Positions 1 to 8,529 of a DNA stretch of 33,562 bases are shown piece after piece (position 1 is the first letter of the stretch; each line of letters begins with the position of its first letter). The notes under the pieces were generated by a model. It saw only the letters and a program-made list of their open reading frames with translations. It was not told the DNA's origin and searched no databases. The stretch comes from Nocardia sp. CNY236 (GTDB lineage Bacteria; Actinomycetota; Actinomycetes; Mycobacteriales; Mycobacteriaceae). Location: NCBI RefSeq assembly GCF_000482385.1, contig NZ_AXVD01000043.1:1-33562 (forward strand), written 5' to 3'. The translations under genes were made by a program, and so were the position numbers.

Positions 1-1
1 C

Positions 2-286
2 GACCTGCTCGCGTTCACCGCTTTCCCGAAACAGATCTGGCGCCAGATCTGGTCCAACAACCCCCAGGAACGGTTGAACAAGGAAATCCGGCGCCGCACC
101 GACGTCGTCGGCATCTTCCCCGACCGCCAGGCCATCATCCGTCTCGTCGGCGCGGTCCTGGCCGAACAACACGACGAATGGATCGAAGGACGCCGCTACC
201 TCGGCCTCGATGTCCTGACCCGCTCACGCGGGCTCACCGACCCGACCATCGAACAGGAGGAAAACCCCGAAGCGCTCACCGCCTGA
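2..286 (+). CDS. IS256-family transposase, C-terminal part (cut by window edge)
   Basis: The open frame enters from the left edge and ends at a TGA at 284-286; about 94 residues are visible. It contains the IS256/mutator transposase C-terminal signature: a run ending in Q-I-W-R-Q-I-W-S-N-N-P, then E-R-L-N-K-E-I-R-R-R-T-D-V-V-G-I-F-P. The ERLNKEIRRR block carries the last acidic residue of the family's DDE catalytic triad. The rest ends in an acidic tail. The start and the first two catalytic Asp residues lie outside the window, so I cannot tell whether the element is intact. An ATG at 74 is internal, not a start. It marks the left boundary of the accessory region as mobile-element derived. 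Confidence 0.9.
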   Translation, partial: DLLAFTAFPKQIWRQIWSNNPQERLNKEIRRRTDVVGIFPDRQAIIRLVGAVLAEQHDEWIEGRRYLGLDVLTRSRGLTDPTIEQEENPEALTA

Positions 287-736
287 CCAACAAGGATCAC
301 GCGGCGACCGTTCTCTTTACACCACGCATTTGGACTTGACCGTCTGTGACTGCACAGTCATCGCAGGTCCCCGACCGTGTTGCCCCCTCCTTCAGTCCCA
401 CAACAGCCCAAGGGACACAAACTCCAACCCCGCTGATCAGCCCTATGGGTCAGGCGAAACCAGCACGCTACCCCTCGTTCAATCCGTCGCTTGCTCCCAC
501 AACGATGACGACTCCCAACTCGATGTCTCACCGCTGCAGTCGACCCACACGACAGCTCAGGCCAAAACAAGCAGCGGGCCGCTACCCGCTGAACATCCTC
601 ACCCGCAACCGTCGGCCACACGGTCACCACAAGATTCCGTGCCGATGCCGCAGCAGGTCAACCACCAAATCGATCGCCAAACACAGCCAGGAGCCTGCTT
701 CGCGGCGACAACCAACAACCGAAGGACCCGATACAC
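287..736. other. Gap without a convincing gene
   Basis: Two overlapping forward frames are open here (330-740 and 346-852), but their translations are rich in Pro, Thr, Ser, His and Arg with no domain pattern, as expected of wrong frames in GC-rich DNA. The IS256 right end and the promoter of the next gene should lie in this stretch; I could not identify the inverted repeat without the other end. Confidence 0.5.
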
Positions 737-1321
737 GTGACACCGTCGCACCCCACCCCGCACCCAGCTGTGACACTCGTGGCTACACCCGACCCCATCG
801 GCGCCCCGAACGATCAAAGCACCGCCACAGTTGTGTGGCGCATCAGCCGTGAGAGCTCCGGCATAGAACAGCGCCAGTTCATCGAGCGACTCCCCCATGG
901 CACCGACTCGGCCGAAGACGCCCTCAACGCAGCCGGATACACCATCAATGGCGTGTGGACCCACGAAACCGAGCCGAAACTCATCCAGCGGTTGCCGCTG
1001 TTGTGCGATGCGCACGGGTTCATATTGCGCATGGGCCGCCTCTATCATCCCTCAACACACCACGCAGGCCCCAAAGTCGCCGCCATAGTGAGCAACAACC
1101 TCACTGTTGTGCTGCAATCGGTCCCCGCACATGGCCACCCCCAGAGCTACCACACGGCGTTGACAAAACAACGCGACGCCAACCGAACCCTGGCCGGCGT
1201 CAGAGGAATCGACCACCGCCACTTCGCGGCCGCCGCGAAGCTTCTCAACCTGATCATCCAATCATTTGCCACCGAGTTCGCTCTGCAGCTGAAGCTCGTT
1301 GAAGCGAACACCACCGACTGA
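737..1321 (+). CDS. Hypothetical protein, 194 residues
   Basis: A GTG start at 737 is preceded by GAAGGA about 12 bases upstream. The product is soluble-looking with no signal peptide or membrane segment. Residues 30-130 have mixed alpha/beta character with balanced composition (for example a stretch around FIERLPHGTDSAEDALNAAGY), and the C-terminal third ends in a hydrophobic helix around LLNLIIQSFATEFALQLKL. I do not recognise a family. The codon pattern is natural for a high-GC actinomycete and no other frame across this interval is credible, so I take it as a real gene of unknown function. Confidence 0.65.
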   Translation: MTPSHPTPHPAVTLVATPDPIGAPNDQSTATVVWRISRESSGIEQRQFIERLPHGTDSAEDALNAAGYTINGVWTHETEPKLIQRLPLLCDAHGFILRMGRLYHPSTHHAGPKVAAIVSNNLTVVLQSVPAHGHPQSYHTALTKQRDANRTLAGVRGIDHRHFAAAAKLLNLIIQSFATEFALQLKLVEANTTD

Positions 1322-1369
1322 GACCCCACTTGGACGGGTATTCCCCGACAGGGAACCACCGCGGTCGGG

Positions 1370-1600
1370 GTGCGGTTCGTCGACCCACTCATCGAGGGTC
1401 AGTCCGTCGGCATCTTCACCTCACCACTCGATTCGCACCCTAACGCTGGGCTGCGGCGCTGGTATGTCCGAGTGACCACGGCTATCGGCGCGTGCATCGA
1501 GGTATTCGCCGGCCACAACCGAGGAGGACATCGGTGTGGCAGCGACGTCCCCACCGTGACCATCGGTGAATTCCCCACCCGTGAGCGTGCTGTGCGGTAG
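1370..1600 (+). CDS. Small hypothetical protein, 76 residues
   Basis: This GTG-started frame follows the previous gene by 48 bases on the same strand. The product has a plausible beta-rich core (VGIFTSPLDSH, LRRWYVRVTTAIGACIEVF) and then a glycine-rich segment. I see no known motif. The start is uncertain because no strong ribosome-binding site precedes it. A reverse-strand frame overlaps it but has a less natural composition. Confidence 0.45.
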   Translation: MRFVDPLIEGQSVGIFTSPLDSHPNAGLRRWYVRVTTAIGACIEVFAGHNRGGHRCGSDVPTVTIGEFPTRERAVR

Positions 1601-1797
1601 CGGCGCCGGTTGGCCGGGCAGCGCCGCCAGAACACCCGCGCGTTGGAGCGCAAGCTCGTTCGCTACGACCCATGCCGAGCTCCACAGGCCGCGGGCGCTG
1701 GTCTTCCCACTACCCCAACCGGCACTGAAGCAGCGCCGCGACCACTCCCGCACTCACCGCTGTGAAATCTGTACATATCCGAGAGGAATTTTCACCC

Positions 1798-3035
1798 ATG
1801 TCAATCACCACCTGCATCCGTCACGCCGAGTTGGGGGACCTGGTCGGCCTGCTGAATTCTCAGCAGGCGGCCAAACTCGACGTCGTCGCCCCTGCCTCAG
1901 CGTTGCGTGCCAGAGATGGTCTGCTGCAGTTGTCCGGGATCGACCCGGTCCTAGATGAGCGGGGATTCACCCTCGTCGAGGGCTGGTACCGGCCCACTGC
2001 TGCCGCAGATGCTCATCTCGGGTCGAAACTGAAGATCCCCGTCCCATATCTGAAGTGGCTTCGGGGACAATCGCGCACCGATCTCTACGACGCCAATATC
2101 AACGGTCTGTTGCATGGCAGCCACGACCCACGCTTGCCCGGTCGTGGTGACGACCGGTCGTTCCTGCTACGCCTGTTCACCTCCGGTGGACCGGACGAGC
2201 CCGGAGTCCTGCGCGCGGTGCTGTCGGATCGCTACGGAATCATCGACAACCTCGACGTCCTCACCGCGGTACTTGAAGGCATCCGCCAAGCCGATGCCGA
2301 TGTGTCGGTCCGCTCGTGCGACCTGACTGAGGCATCCATGCACTGCAAGGTGTATTCACCGAAGGCCGCGCACTGGCACCGAGCTTCCTCAACAACTACC
2401 GATCCCCGTTCGCCACCCCCGAACTCGAGACCCAACGCCGCCGCGCCGCAGGCCAACTGGCGCGGTGGCGCCCGATCGCGTCCCGCGAAGGCCGCGCCTA
2501 TCAGCCGGGCACCGAGCCGATCGTGTTCGCTGGGTTCCGGTTCTCCAACTCCGAAATCGGCCACCACGCGGTCACCTTGAAACCAGAACTGCTGGTCGAG
2601 ATCTGCGGCAACGGACTGACCCTTCCGATGTTCGCCTACACCAAACGCCACATCGGCGACCGCCTCGAGATAGGCCTCAGCGAAGACTGGTCGCACGACA
2701 CCCAGCGCAAACGGCTCGCGGTGATCACCGCCGAAACACGCGACAAAGTCGCCGAATGGTTGTCACCACAGTTCTTGAACGCCCGCATCACCGAACTGGA
2801 ACGGCACGCCGCCACACCAGTCGCCCACCCCGAACACACCATCGAAGTCATCTCCAAGAAATTGAAGTTCACCGAGGAAGAACGCCGCGGGATCCTCAGC
2901 CATTTCATCGCGGGCGCTCAGCTCACCTCCGCTGGCATCGCCCACGCAGTCACCAGCTACTCCCAGACCATTCCCGACGCCGACCGCGCCGACACCCTCG
3001 ACGACCTGGCCCTACACGCGATGTCCCTCGTATGA
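1798..3035 (+). pseudogene. DUF932-like plasmid/phage protein, interrupted by one frameshift
   Basis: An ATG at 1798 follows GAGAGGAA (1781-1788). The first frame encodes an N-terminal half of the DUF932 (plasmid/phage-like protein) type, running through LRAVLSDRYGIIDNLDVL to MHCKVYSPKA. At about 2362-2372 the family-like sequence moves to another frame (ALAPSFLNNYRSPFATPELE), continues through FAGFRFSNSEIGHHAVTL and ends at a TGA at 3033-3035. The first frame would stop at 2580 after low-quality sequence. Restoring one base near 2365 would give roughly a 412-residue protein. I infer a recent one-base deletion, a sequencing error, or less likely a programmed -1 shift. DUF932 proteins are typical of mobile elements; their biochemical role is not established as far as I know. 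Confidence 0.75.
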
Positions 3036-3148
3036 GCCACCAGCACAAACCTCCCAGCACGACTCCACCTGGGACGTAGTCGCCATTGTCCCCTCATCCA
3101 TCCCCGCGGGCCTCCAGCGCCCCACCCTACGAGGAGGTTGCCTCACAT

Positions 3149-3364
3149 ATGCCCGACACACCAACCATCGACCGAGACCAGCTCAAGTGCGCCGAACACT
3201 TCGGTACCGCCGGACCAGTCACCGCCCTCACTGAGAACACCATCGCACGCTGGCGTAAGCAGCACCCAGACTGGAAGGCCAAGCACTGGGGCTACAGCGA
3301 ACCCGATCACCAGGGTGCACGGATGCTGCAACCGATCAACGTCGTATCCCGCACCAAAAACTAG
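3149..3364 (+). CDS. Small hypothetical protein, 71 residues
   Basis: An ATG at 3149 lies 11 bases after GAGGAGG (3131-3137), a strong ribosome-binding site that decides this start over an earlier in-frame codon at 3086. The product (MPDTPTIDRDQLKCAEHFG...) has a basic, Trp-containing centre (ENTIARWRKQHPDWKAKHWGY) suggestive of a small nucleic-acid- or protein-binding domain. I do not recognise a family. It lies between the DUF932-like gene and the ParB-domain gene on the same strand and is followed by a GC-rich hairpin. Confidence 0.65.
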   Translation: MPDTPTIDRDQLKCAEHFGTAGPVTALTENTIARWRKQHPDWKAKHWGYSEPDHQGARMLQPINVVSRTKN

Positions 3365-3382
3365 CCCTCCGACCGATTCCCC

Positions 3383-3413
3383 GGTGCTGCCGGCCCGGTA
3401 CCGGCAGCGCACC
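3383..3413 (+). terminator. GC-rich hairpin after the 71-residue gene
   Basis: The arms GGTGCTGCCGG (3383-3393) and CCGGCAGCGCACC (3401-3413) pair around a 7-base loop with a 2-base bulge. There is no T-run, so this may be a weak terminator or a processing hairpin. Confidence 0.5.
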
Positions 3414-3444
3414 ACCAGTGCACACCTCGTCATTCCCGCTGTCC

Positions 3445-3488
3445 GGTAGGTATCAGCCAGTTCAAAGCTGAACGATGCCTACCTTTTT
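3445..3488 (+). terminator. Intrinsic terminator or attenuator upstream of the ParB-domain gene
   Basis: The outer arms GGTAGGTATC (3445-3454) and GATGCCTACC (3474-3483) pair with one T-G wobble. Inside them GTTCA (3460-3464) pairs with TGAAC (3469-3473) around the loop AAGC, and the structure is followed directly by TTTTT (3484-3488). This is an intrinsic-terminator architecture 21 bases before the ATG at 3510, so it may terminate upstream transcripts or attenuate the ParB-domain gene. The GTTCA/TGAAC palindrome could also be an operator. Confidence 0.6.
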
Positions 3489-3509
3489 CACGATCGGAGT
3501 CCACTCCTG

Positions 3510-5276
3510 ATGCCCCACGCCACCGACACCTCCGACCCCACCACGATCATCGACACCAACGACACTGCTACGCCTTCCACCGGCCACGTCGACTCCGAGA
3601 CCGCAGTCGCGGCGCCTGCGCGGATGCTGGATCGGGGGCCGACAATAGACCCCGCGCTACTCGACATCGCTGAGAATGTACGGAAGAACTTCCGGCTTGA
3701 CGAGCAACCCGAATTCACCGAGTCTGTTCGTGAGCATGGAGTGAAGTCACCGATCAAAGTGATCCGCATGCCCGACGGGCGCTTGGTTGTCCGGGACGGA
3801 CAGCTCCGCACCCTGACCGCGCTGGCACTCGAGCAGACCGAGGTACCGGTGTGGATCACCGACTTCGATCCTGCTGTCGACCCCGACGAAGCCGAGATCC
3901 GCCGGATTATCGAGCAGATCAACGTCAACGATCGCCGCATCCCGCTCACTCCCGGCGACCGCGCCGCCGCAATCGCACTGGCTATTGATTACGGCGCTAC
4001 CGTCACTCGGGTCGCACAAGCACTGCAGACCAAACGCGACAAGGTCAAATTAGCAGGCAAGGTCGGCGCCTCTCCCACCGCAATGGAATCGCTCGACGGC
4101 CAGTTCACCCTCGAACAGGCTGCAGTCATCGCCGAATACGACGCTCTCGGCGACACCGCCGCGGTCGAACGCCTAGCGCGCTCGAGCCCGACCTGGTTCC
4201 CCTATCAGGCAAACCGGATCGCCCAAGACCGCGACGAAACACGCAACTATCTGACCGCAGCATTGCCCTACGCCGAGGCTGGGTTCAGGGTCCTTACCAA
4301 CTACCCCGAACACGACTCTTCCACCGACAGTGAGTCGCTGATATCGGCTGCCGAGTTGGTCGACACCGACGGCGAGGCCGTCGACGTCAACCACATCACC
4401 ACCGATCCCGGCTTCTGGCTGGTGTGGTTGGAACTCGGCGAGGACACGGTATGGGTCGAGACCGACACCGGCGACCTCGTCGACCCCCACACCGTGGACT
4501 TCGACACACTCGATGACCCCGACGCTGAACCGGCCGAGGGACTGCGCCACGCTCGCGAGGTGCAATCACGTCAACAGATTCACGCCGAATACTTCCTGCC
4601 ACGCGATCTGCTGGAGACAGTCGGCCTGCGTGAGCGCGAGGCCGACACCAACCCAGGCAACATCGACCAGGATGAGCAGGGCGAGCAGAGTGCGGCAGGC
4701 AGATTCGCCGCTGGGCGTCGCACCGCCGCCGCGCGGACCGAAGCAGCGCAGACCGAAGCAGCGCGGGAGCGGGAGCGGGTGGTCCGGCGGCGGGTGCGTG
4801 AGCTCAACAAGCAGGGGTTGGCGGCCCAGACCACCCGCACCGAGTTCGTGCAACGGCTGGTGCGGCGAAAGACCCTACCGGCGCAGGCGCCGGTGTTCCT
4901 GGCCCAGTCGCTGGTTTCCGACTACGGGCTGCTCAGCGAGTACACCGCATTCGACATGACCTCGAAACTGCTAGGCACGAAAAGTAGCCCTCTCCGCCGC
5001 GATGAACTGCTCGCAACCCTCGAGACGACGAAACCGGCTCGCGCCCTGGTGATCGTGTTGGCGCTGGTGCTCGGTGGCTACGAGAACCGCGCCGGAAAAG
5101 ACCTGTGGCGCTACGCCGACCGTGGCGTGCGCCGCTATCTGGCGTTCCTGCGCGAACTCGGGCACCCGCTTGTGCCTGTCGAACAGGCCGCCCTCGGCGA
5201 GATCGCCGCCGCCGACATCGACATCGACACCCCCGCCCCTGAACCCAACAAGCCGCAGCAGGCCAGAGCCGCCTGA
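3510..5276 (+). CDS. ParB N-terminal-domain protein, 588 residues, plasmid type
   Basis: The ATG at 3510 has GGAG (3496-3499) upstream. Residues about 45-125 form a ParB/sulfiredoxin-like N-terminal domain: EFTESVREHGVKSPIKVIRM followed by RLVVRDGQLRTLTALAL, where RDGQLR occupies the position of the usual G-x-R-R box. Residues about 145-185 (TPGDRAAAIALAIDYGATVTRVAQAL) resemble the helix-turn-helix region that follows in ParB proteins. A long acidic middle is followed by an Arg/Ala/Glu coiled coil (about 400-450) and a compact helical C-terminus. ParB-domain proteins bind centromere-like DNA in partition, or regulate transcription. No parA is present in the window, so partition is not certain. 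The length is well above a typical ParB (about 300-350), as in several actinobacterial plasmid homologues. Confidence 0.8.
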   Translation: MPHATDTSDPTTIIDTNDTATPSTGHVDSETAVAAPARMLDRGPTIDPALLDIAENVRKNFRLDEQPEFTESVREHGVKSPIKVIRMPDGRLVVRDGQLRTLTALALEQTEVPVWITDFDPAVDPDEAEIRRIIEQINVNDRRIPLTPGDRAAAIALAIDYGATVTRVAQALQTKRDKVKLAGKVGASPTAMESLDGQFTLEQAAVIAEYDALGDTAAVERLARSSPTWFPYQANRIAQDRDETRNYLTAALPYAEAGFRVLTNYPEHDSSTDSESLISAAELVDTDGEAVDVNHITTDPGFWLVWLELGEDTVWVETDTGDLVDPHTVDFDTLDDPDAEPAEGLRHAREVQSRQQIHAEYFLPRDLLETVGLREREADTNPGNIDQDEQGEQSAAGRFAAGRRTAAARTEAAQTEAARERERVVRRRVRELNKQGLAAQTTRTEFVQRLVRRKTLPAQAPVFLAQSLVSDYGLLSEYTAFDMTSKLLGTKSSPLRRDELLATLETTKPARALVIVLALVLGGYENRAGKDLWRYADRGVRRYLAFLRELGHPLVPVEQAALGEIAAADIDIDTPAPEPNKPQQARAA

Positions 5277-5290
5277 CAAGCTGTTCGGCC

Positions 5291-5348
5291 ACCTCGACAG
5301 GCCGGTGCGCGGATCATTCCCAACACCCGTGCACCGGCACCCCGAGGT
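5291..5348 (+). terminator. Hairpin after the ParB-domain gene
   Basis: GCCGGTGCGCGG (5301-5312) pairs with CCGTGCACCGGC (5327-5338) with a single imperfect pair. An outer ACCTCG (5291-5296) / CGAGGT (5343-5348) extends the structure. It starts 15 bases after the stop codon, so a transcription terminator is likely, though no T-run follows. Confidence 0.55.
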
Positions 5349-5384
5349 CACCACTTCACCGAAACCCTAAAAGGTGTTTGTCTC

Positions 5385-5558
5385 ATGACCGCTGTCATGG
5401 ACCTACCGTCTGTCGTCTTGGGTGGCTGCTGCGGACCTGGTCGTGCAGGTGCCTGCCCATTGGTGTCGTGGCAGATCCCAGACACCACTACTCACGGTAG
5501 GGAACCCGCGGAACTGGCTGCTGCACTGCGTGTCCGGCCAGTATCCCAGCCGAGCTGA
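5385..5558 (+). CDS. Small hypothetical protein, 57 residues
   Basis: An ATG at 5385 lies behind AAAAGGTGTTTGTCTC, a leader very like the AAAGGTGTTT leader of the first amidoligase gene at 8530. The product (MTAVMDLPSVVLGGCCGPGR...) has three Cys residues early and ends at a TGA at 5556-5558. I see no family match. The matching leader and clear ribosome-binding site support translation, but the sequence could be the 5' remnant of a longer gene. Confidence 0.4.
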   Translation: MTAVMDLPSVVLGGCCGPGRAGACPLVSWQIPDTTTHGREPAELAAALRVRPVSQPS

Positions 5559-5779
5559 CAGGCACACTAGACGAGGACGTCAACGATCGGCCACGACTTC
5601 CTCCTGCGGTGGCGCAGGGATTGTCCGGTTCTGCCATATCGACGGAGCGGCAGATGGGCAGGGAGGTGGGCGACACAGCTGACACCAATGGGCCCAAACC
5701 GGGTACAGGTCGGCTTCACCACCGCGAGGATCGACACCCCGTGACTAGCTAGCCACGGACCCGCCCCGAAAGGCGATCC

Positions 5780-6235
5780 ATGCCGATCAGCGCCGAATCG
5801 TCGGTGCCGGCTGAGATGCTGAGCCCCATGCAAGACAACACCTTTCGTGGCGACCGTCAGTCCTGGCAACCATGGTTCGACCTGCACCCGCCCAGCTACG
5901 AACAACTCACCGCCGTCATCACCGCGATCGACGAGGTGCTGACCCGCGAAGGGTTTGAGCAAGGCCCCTTCGGGTTCGACCCGATCAGCGAAGACGCGCC
6001 ACTGTATATGCGCGCATCCTGGGTCCGTGAACCGCTCACCGACCGGCACGACCTCTACCTCACCGACGGCGGCATCGTCGGATCGGTCGACAACGCCTCG
6101 GTGTGGGGTTCAGGACTGATCCGCCTCGATGTAGACAAACAAGCCATCGAACTAACCTTCCGCGGCACCGCGCCCCACACCCTGGCCGCGATCGTAGCCG
6201 CCCACGTGCAAGCCGCCGACGCCCCCTATCACTGA
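5780..6235 (+). CDS. Hypothetical protein, 151 residues
   Basis: The ATG at 5780 has GAAAGGCG just upstream; an internal ATG at 5828 is an alternative. The product is soluble and acidic. A helical segment (YEQLTAVITAIDEVLTREGFEQG) is followed by alternating strands (LYMRASWVREPL, LYLTDGGIVGSVDN, IELTFRGTAPHTLAAIV). Composition and third-position GC are natural. I do not recognise the family. It is isolated: the small gene upstream ends 221 bases earlier, and the downstream sequence looks decayed. Confidence 0.65.
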   Translation: MPISAESSVPAEMLSPMQDNTFRGDRQSWQPWFDLHPPSYEQLTAVITAIDEVLTREGFEQGPFGFDPISEDAPLYMRASWVREPLTDRHDLYLTDGGIVGSVDNASVWGSGLIRLDVDKQAIELTFRGTAPHTLAAIVAAHVQAADAPYH

Positions 6236-6239
6236 GCCC

Positions 6240-6629
6240 CGTCGCGGTCTGCCGGTCATCCGTCGCCGGACGGCTCCCGCCTACAGGCAAGGAAATCCAC
6301 GACATCCAACCGCGCCGAATCATCTGTGCCCTCCCCTCTTGTTCAGGGCCTCGCCCAGCAGTCGTTATCGATGCTGAAATCGGGCCCACAGGCCGCGACC
6401 AGCGTGGCCTATAGAGGGCGTCCGCCGCGTTGGCGCTCGAACGATTCGTCGGCTGGGTCTCCGGATCGAGGTCGATCGGTCGATGCTTCCAAACCGACGC
6501 CGATCGGTTCGGCAGTCGAGCAGCAGCGATAGACAGATCGATGCCGACCACCCCCGCCAAGGTGAGATCGCCCTCATCGTCGACAAGCACCGCCATGAAC
6601 CCACCGGGAGCCAAATTGCGCTCGGACAC
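6240..6629 (-). pseudogene. Possible reverse-strand gene remnant
   Basis: From a GTG at 6629 a reverse frame reads MSERNLAPGG, then MAVLVDDEGDLTLAGVVGIDLSIAAARLPNRSASVWKHRPIDLD. This start has the alternation and composition of real protein, but the sequence soon becomes Arg/Pro/Ser-rich and runs on antisense to the 151-residue gene. I read it as the 5' part of a decayed gene of unknown function. A chance open frame is the alternative. Confidence 0.25.
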
Positions 6630-6778
6630 CGGCGACCCATGTCACGCCTCATCAGCCCAGACAGCCACCCGAGACCCGAGACCCGTGTTATGGACGTGAC
6701 CCGGCACAGGGTCGCACGCGATCTGGTCGATGCAGACAACGAGCGCCGGCTGCCGGCATTCGGCTTGGCGGGCTCGCC

Positions 6779-7177
6779 TTACCGGTCGAACCCGTCCCAC
6801 CCGCGATCACGGTCGAAGTCGGCGAGAGCGCTACGGCCAGTGAGCCCACGAAACGCGTGGTCCTTCAACAGCGGATCCGGATCCAAGACCAGGGGATGCT
6901 CCAAAGCATGCAGCTCGCGTTGGCGGGCAGCCCCGGCGATGTTCACCGCGCGCTCCGCGCGGTCGCGGGCATCGACCAATATGCTATGCGCCTGGCGGCT
7001 GAGCTGGATCAAGTTATCCCTGCGCGCGGCGCCGACCTCGGTGATCGTCCGGCGCACTTCATCGACCAGCCCGGCGAGATGCTCCTGAATCTCGGCGACA
7101 CGTTCGGTGTTCGGTGCATGCCCGAGCTGCTTCAGATCATCGATCGTATCCCCGATCCGGCCTTCCAGACTGCGCAT
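6779..7177 (-). CDS. Coiled-coil hypothetical protein, about 132 residues
   Basis: The ATG at 7177 (MRSLEGRIGDTIDDLKQLGH...) has GAGGAG about 9 bases upstream on the reverse strand. The same frame is open back to 7417, so a longer product is possible. Residues 1-95 form an uninterrupted amphipathic helix region rich in Glu, Arg and Ala (VAEIQEHLAGLVDEVRRTI, HSILVDARDRAERAVNIAG), followed by a short charged tail ending RDRGWDGFDR. I recognise no family; a structural or DNA-associated coiled-coil protein is possible. It is one of few reverse-strand genes in the left half. Confidence 0.5.
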   Translation of the reverse strand: MRSLEGRIGDTIDDLKQLGHAPNTERVAEIQEHLAGLVDEVRRTITEVGAARRDNLIQLSRQAHSILVDARDRAERAVNIAGAARQRELHALEHPLVLDPDPLLKDHAFRGLTGRSALADFDRDRGWDGFDR

Positions 7178-7339
7178 CTCGCGGCTCTCCTCGCCTTCCC
7201 GCGGCCCGATCAGGCCTCGATGAGGCACACAGTACGACCACACACCGACAGCCGCCACTGGCCCGGGCCCCTCGGGTAGCGCCACCCCCTTCGTCGAGGT
7301 GAGCGACTTGCGCCATTCGATGGTGCAAGTCGGCGTACT

Positions 7340-7700
7340 CCCCTCCCGTGTGGCTGTCAGGCTACGGCATCGAAGGAGCTGCAGGCGCATGCGGCCGCGC
7401 CGGAGCCACAGGTCCATGATCTAGTCGCGAGGTTGCACATCGCCGAGCCGGACGCTGCGGCAACGCGGGTGCTCTTACCGGAGGTGCAGATCGGGACGTC
7501 ACCGCGATCTGTTCAGAAGGCGGCGATGTCCCCCCGAGACTCTGGCCGGATTCACCACCCTTGGTGAGGATCTGACCGGCCTGAACGGCAAGTTCACCGA
7601 ATGCACCACAGGCCTCGCCGAGGTACGCAGCACACGGTTCGCCACAGACTCGCATTCCTGCCCAGGCACATCGTATTCCCTGCGAGGCGCAGACGTGGGT
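7340..7700 (+). pseudogene. Decayed forward-strand gene fragments
   Basis: Two short stretches in different frames look like former coding sequence. One (about 7363-7500) reads SKELQAHAAAPEPQVHDLV followed by ARLHIAEPDAAATRVLLPE. The other (about 7548-7640) reads GFTTLGEDLTGLNGKFTEC. Neither has an intact frame or start. I infer fragments of one or two degraded genes with coiled-coil character, identity unknown. Confidence 0.3.
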
Positions 7701-7774
7701 CCGCACACCGACCGACCAGCACAGCGCCTCACCACTGGTGACAGTGCCTCGAGACACGCCGCGTGCTGCCGGGA

Positions 7775-8047
7775 TCACAGATCGCTTCTGACGATCTCAT
7801 CCATCTCATCCAACCGCCCCAATATGAGGCGGACCTCCTCCAGCTCCTCCTTCGCTGTCCTCAGATCAGCCTCCAGAACTTGATCAGCGAATCTACGACG
7901 CCAGTGGCGCAACCGTTTCTGCGTCACCATGAGGTCGGCGGCGATCTGCTCCTCCGAGGCGCCCTGCTCAGCCAGTGCGTCAGCACGACGAAGTTTCGCC
8001 AGGATCTCGTTCGCGGAATACCGTTTCCATCTCGCCACAATCCCCAT
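7775..8047 (-). CDS. Helix-turn-helix protein resembling IS3-family OrfA
   Basis: The ATG at 8047 on the reverse strand is preceded by GAAGGAGCGACA, a strong ribosome-binding site. The 90-residue product begins MGIVARWKRYSANEILAKLRRADAL, close to the OrfA pattern (R-Y-x-x-E-I-x-x-K-L-R-x-A-D/E). A helix-turn-helix follows (EEQIAADLMVTQKRLRHWRRRF) and then an acidic leucine-zipper-like tail (LEADLRTAKEELEEVRLIL). No OrfB follows on the same strand. It may therefore be an orphan transposase subunit or a DNA-binding protein recruited from one. The window's IS3 OrfB remnant (30967-31638) is far away and need not be its partner. Confidence 0.65.
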   Translation of the reverse strand: MGIVARWKRYSANEILAKLRRADALAEQGASEEQIAADLMVTQKRLRHWRRRFADQVLEADLRTAKEELEEVRLILGRLDEMDEIVRSDL

Positions 8048-8529
8048 TGTCGCTCCTTCGCGCTGACACAGTCATCAGCACGCTAGAACTCAGGAGACTC
8101 GCACCTACCGCACACACGACTGCGGATTCGACTGTCTCGCGTTGTCGGAGGATTCCAACCGGCGAATTACCCGAACCGAGTAGTGATGACGTGGCGGTGC
8201 CCCGACGGCCTGCGCCACGCCTGCCCGGACCCGCAGCCCAACAGCCCGAGCGATCCCATTGCCACAGGCTGCGGCCCAGAGCTCCCCGTCGGACCGCGCT
8301 CGCCTGGGCACCCACTCCCGGAGAGATCGATCACCTCATTCAGGGTGCACGCCTGCTTGCACACCCACCCCGACTGCCCCCTGCCTAACACCAATAGTCG
8401 ACAGCCTCCGAACGCTGCCGATCACGATTCGCGGAACACGCTGCCGCACAACACTTCCCGCTACCCGCACCGTACACAGCTCACCGCTGGGTTCGGCGCT
8501 CCGTGTCTCTCACCGAAAGGTGTTTCATC
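8048..8529. other. Divergent intergenic region, no gene seen
   Basis: This stretch separates the reverse-strand HTH gene from the first amidoligase cassette. Several short frames exist on both strands, but they are Arg/Pro/His-rich and mutually overlapping, as expected of non-coding GC-rich DNA. The promoters for both divergent units should lie here. I could not point to a clear -10/-35 pair. Confidence 0.45.

Noticed and set aside
346..852. Forward 168-codon open frame near the left edge
   Set aside because: Composition is wrong-frame-like (Pro/Thr/Ser/Arg), and it overlaps a better gene at 737.
3488..3949. Reverse-strand 153-codon open frame over the ParB-domain gene start
   Set aside because: Ser/Arg-rich shadow of the ParB-domain coding sequence.
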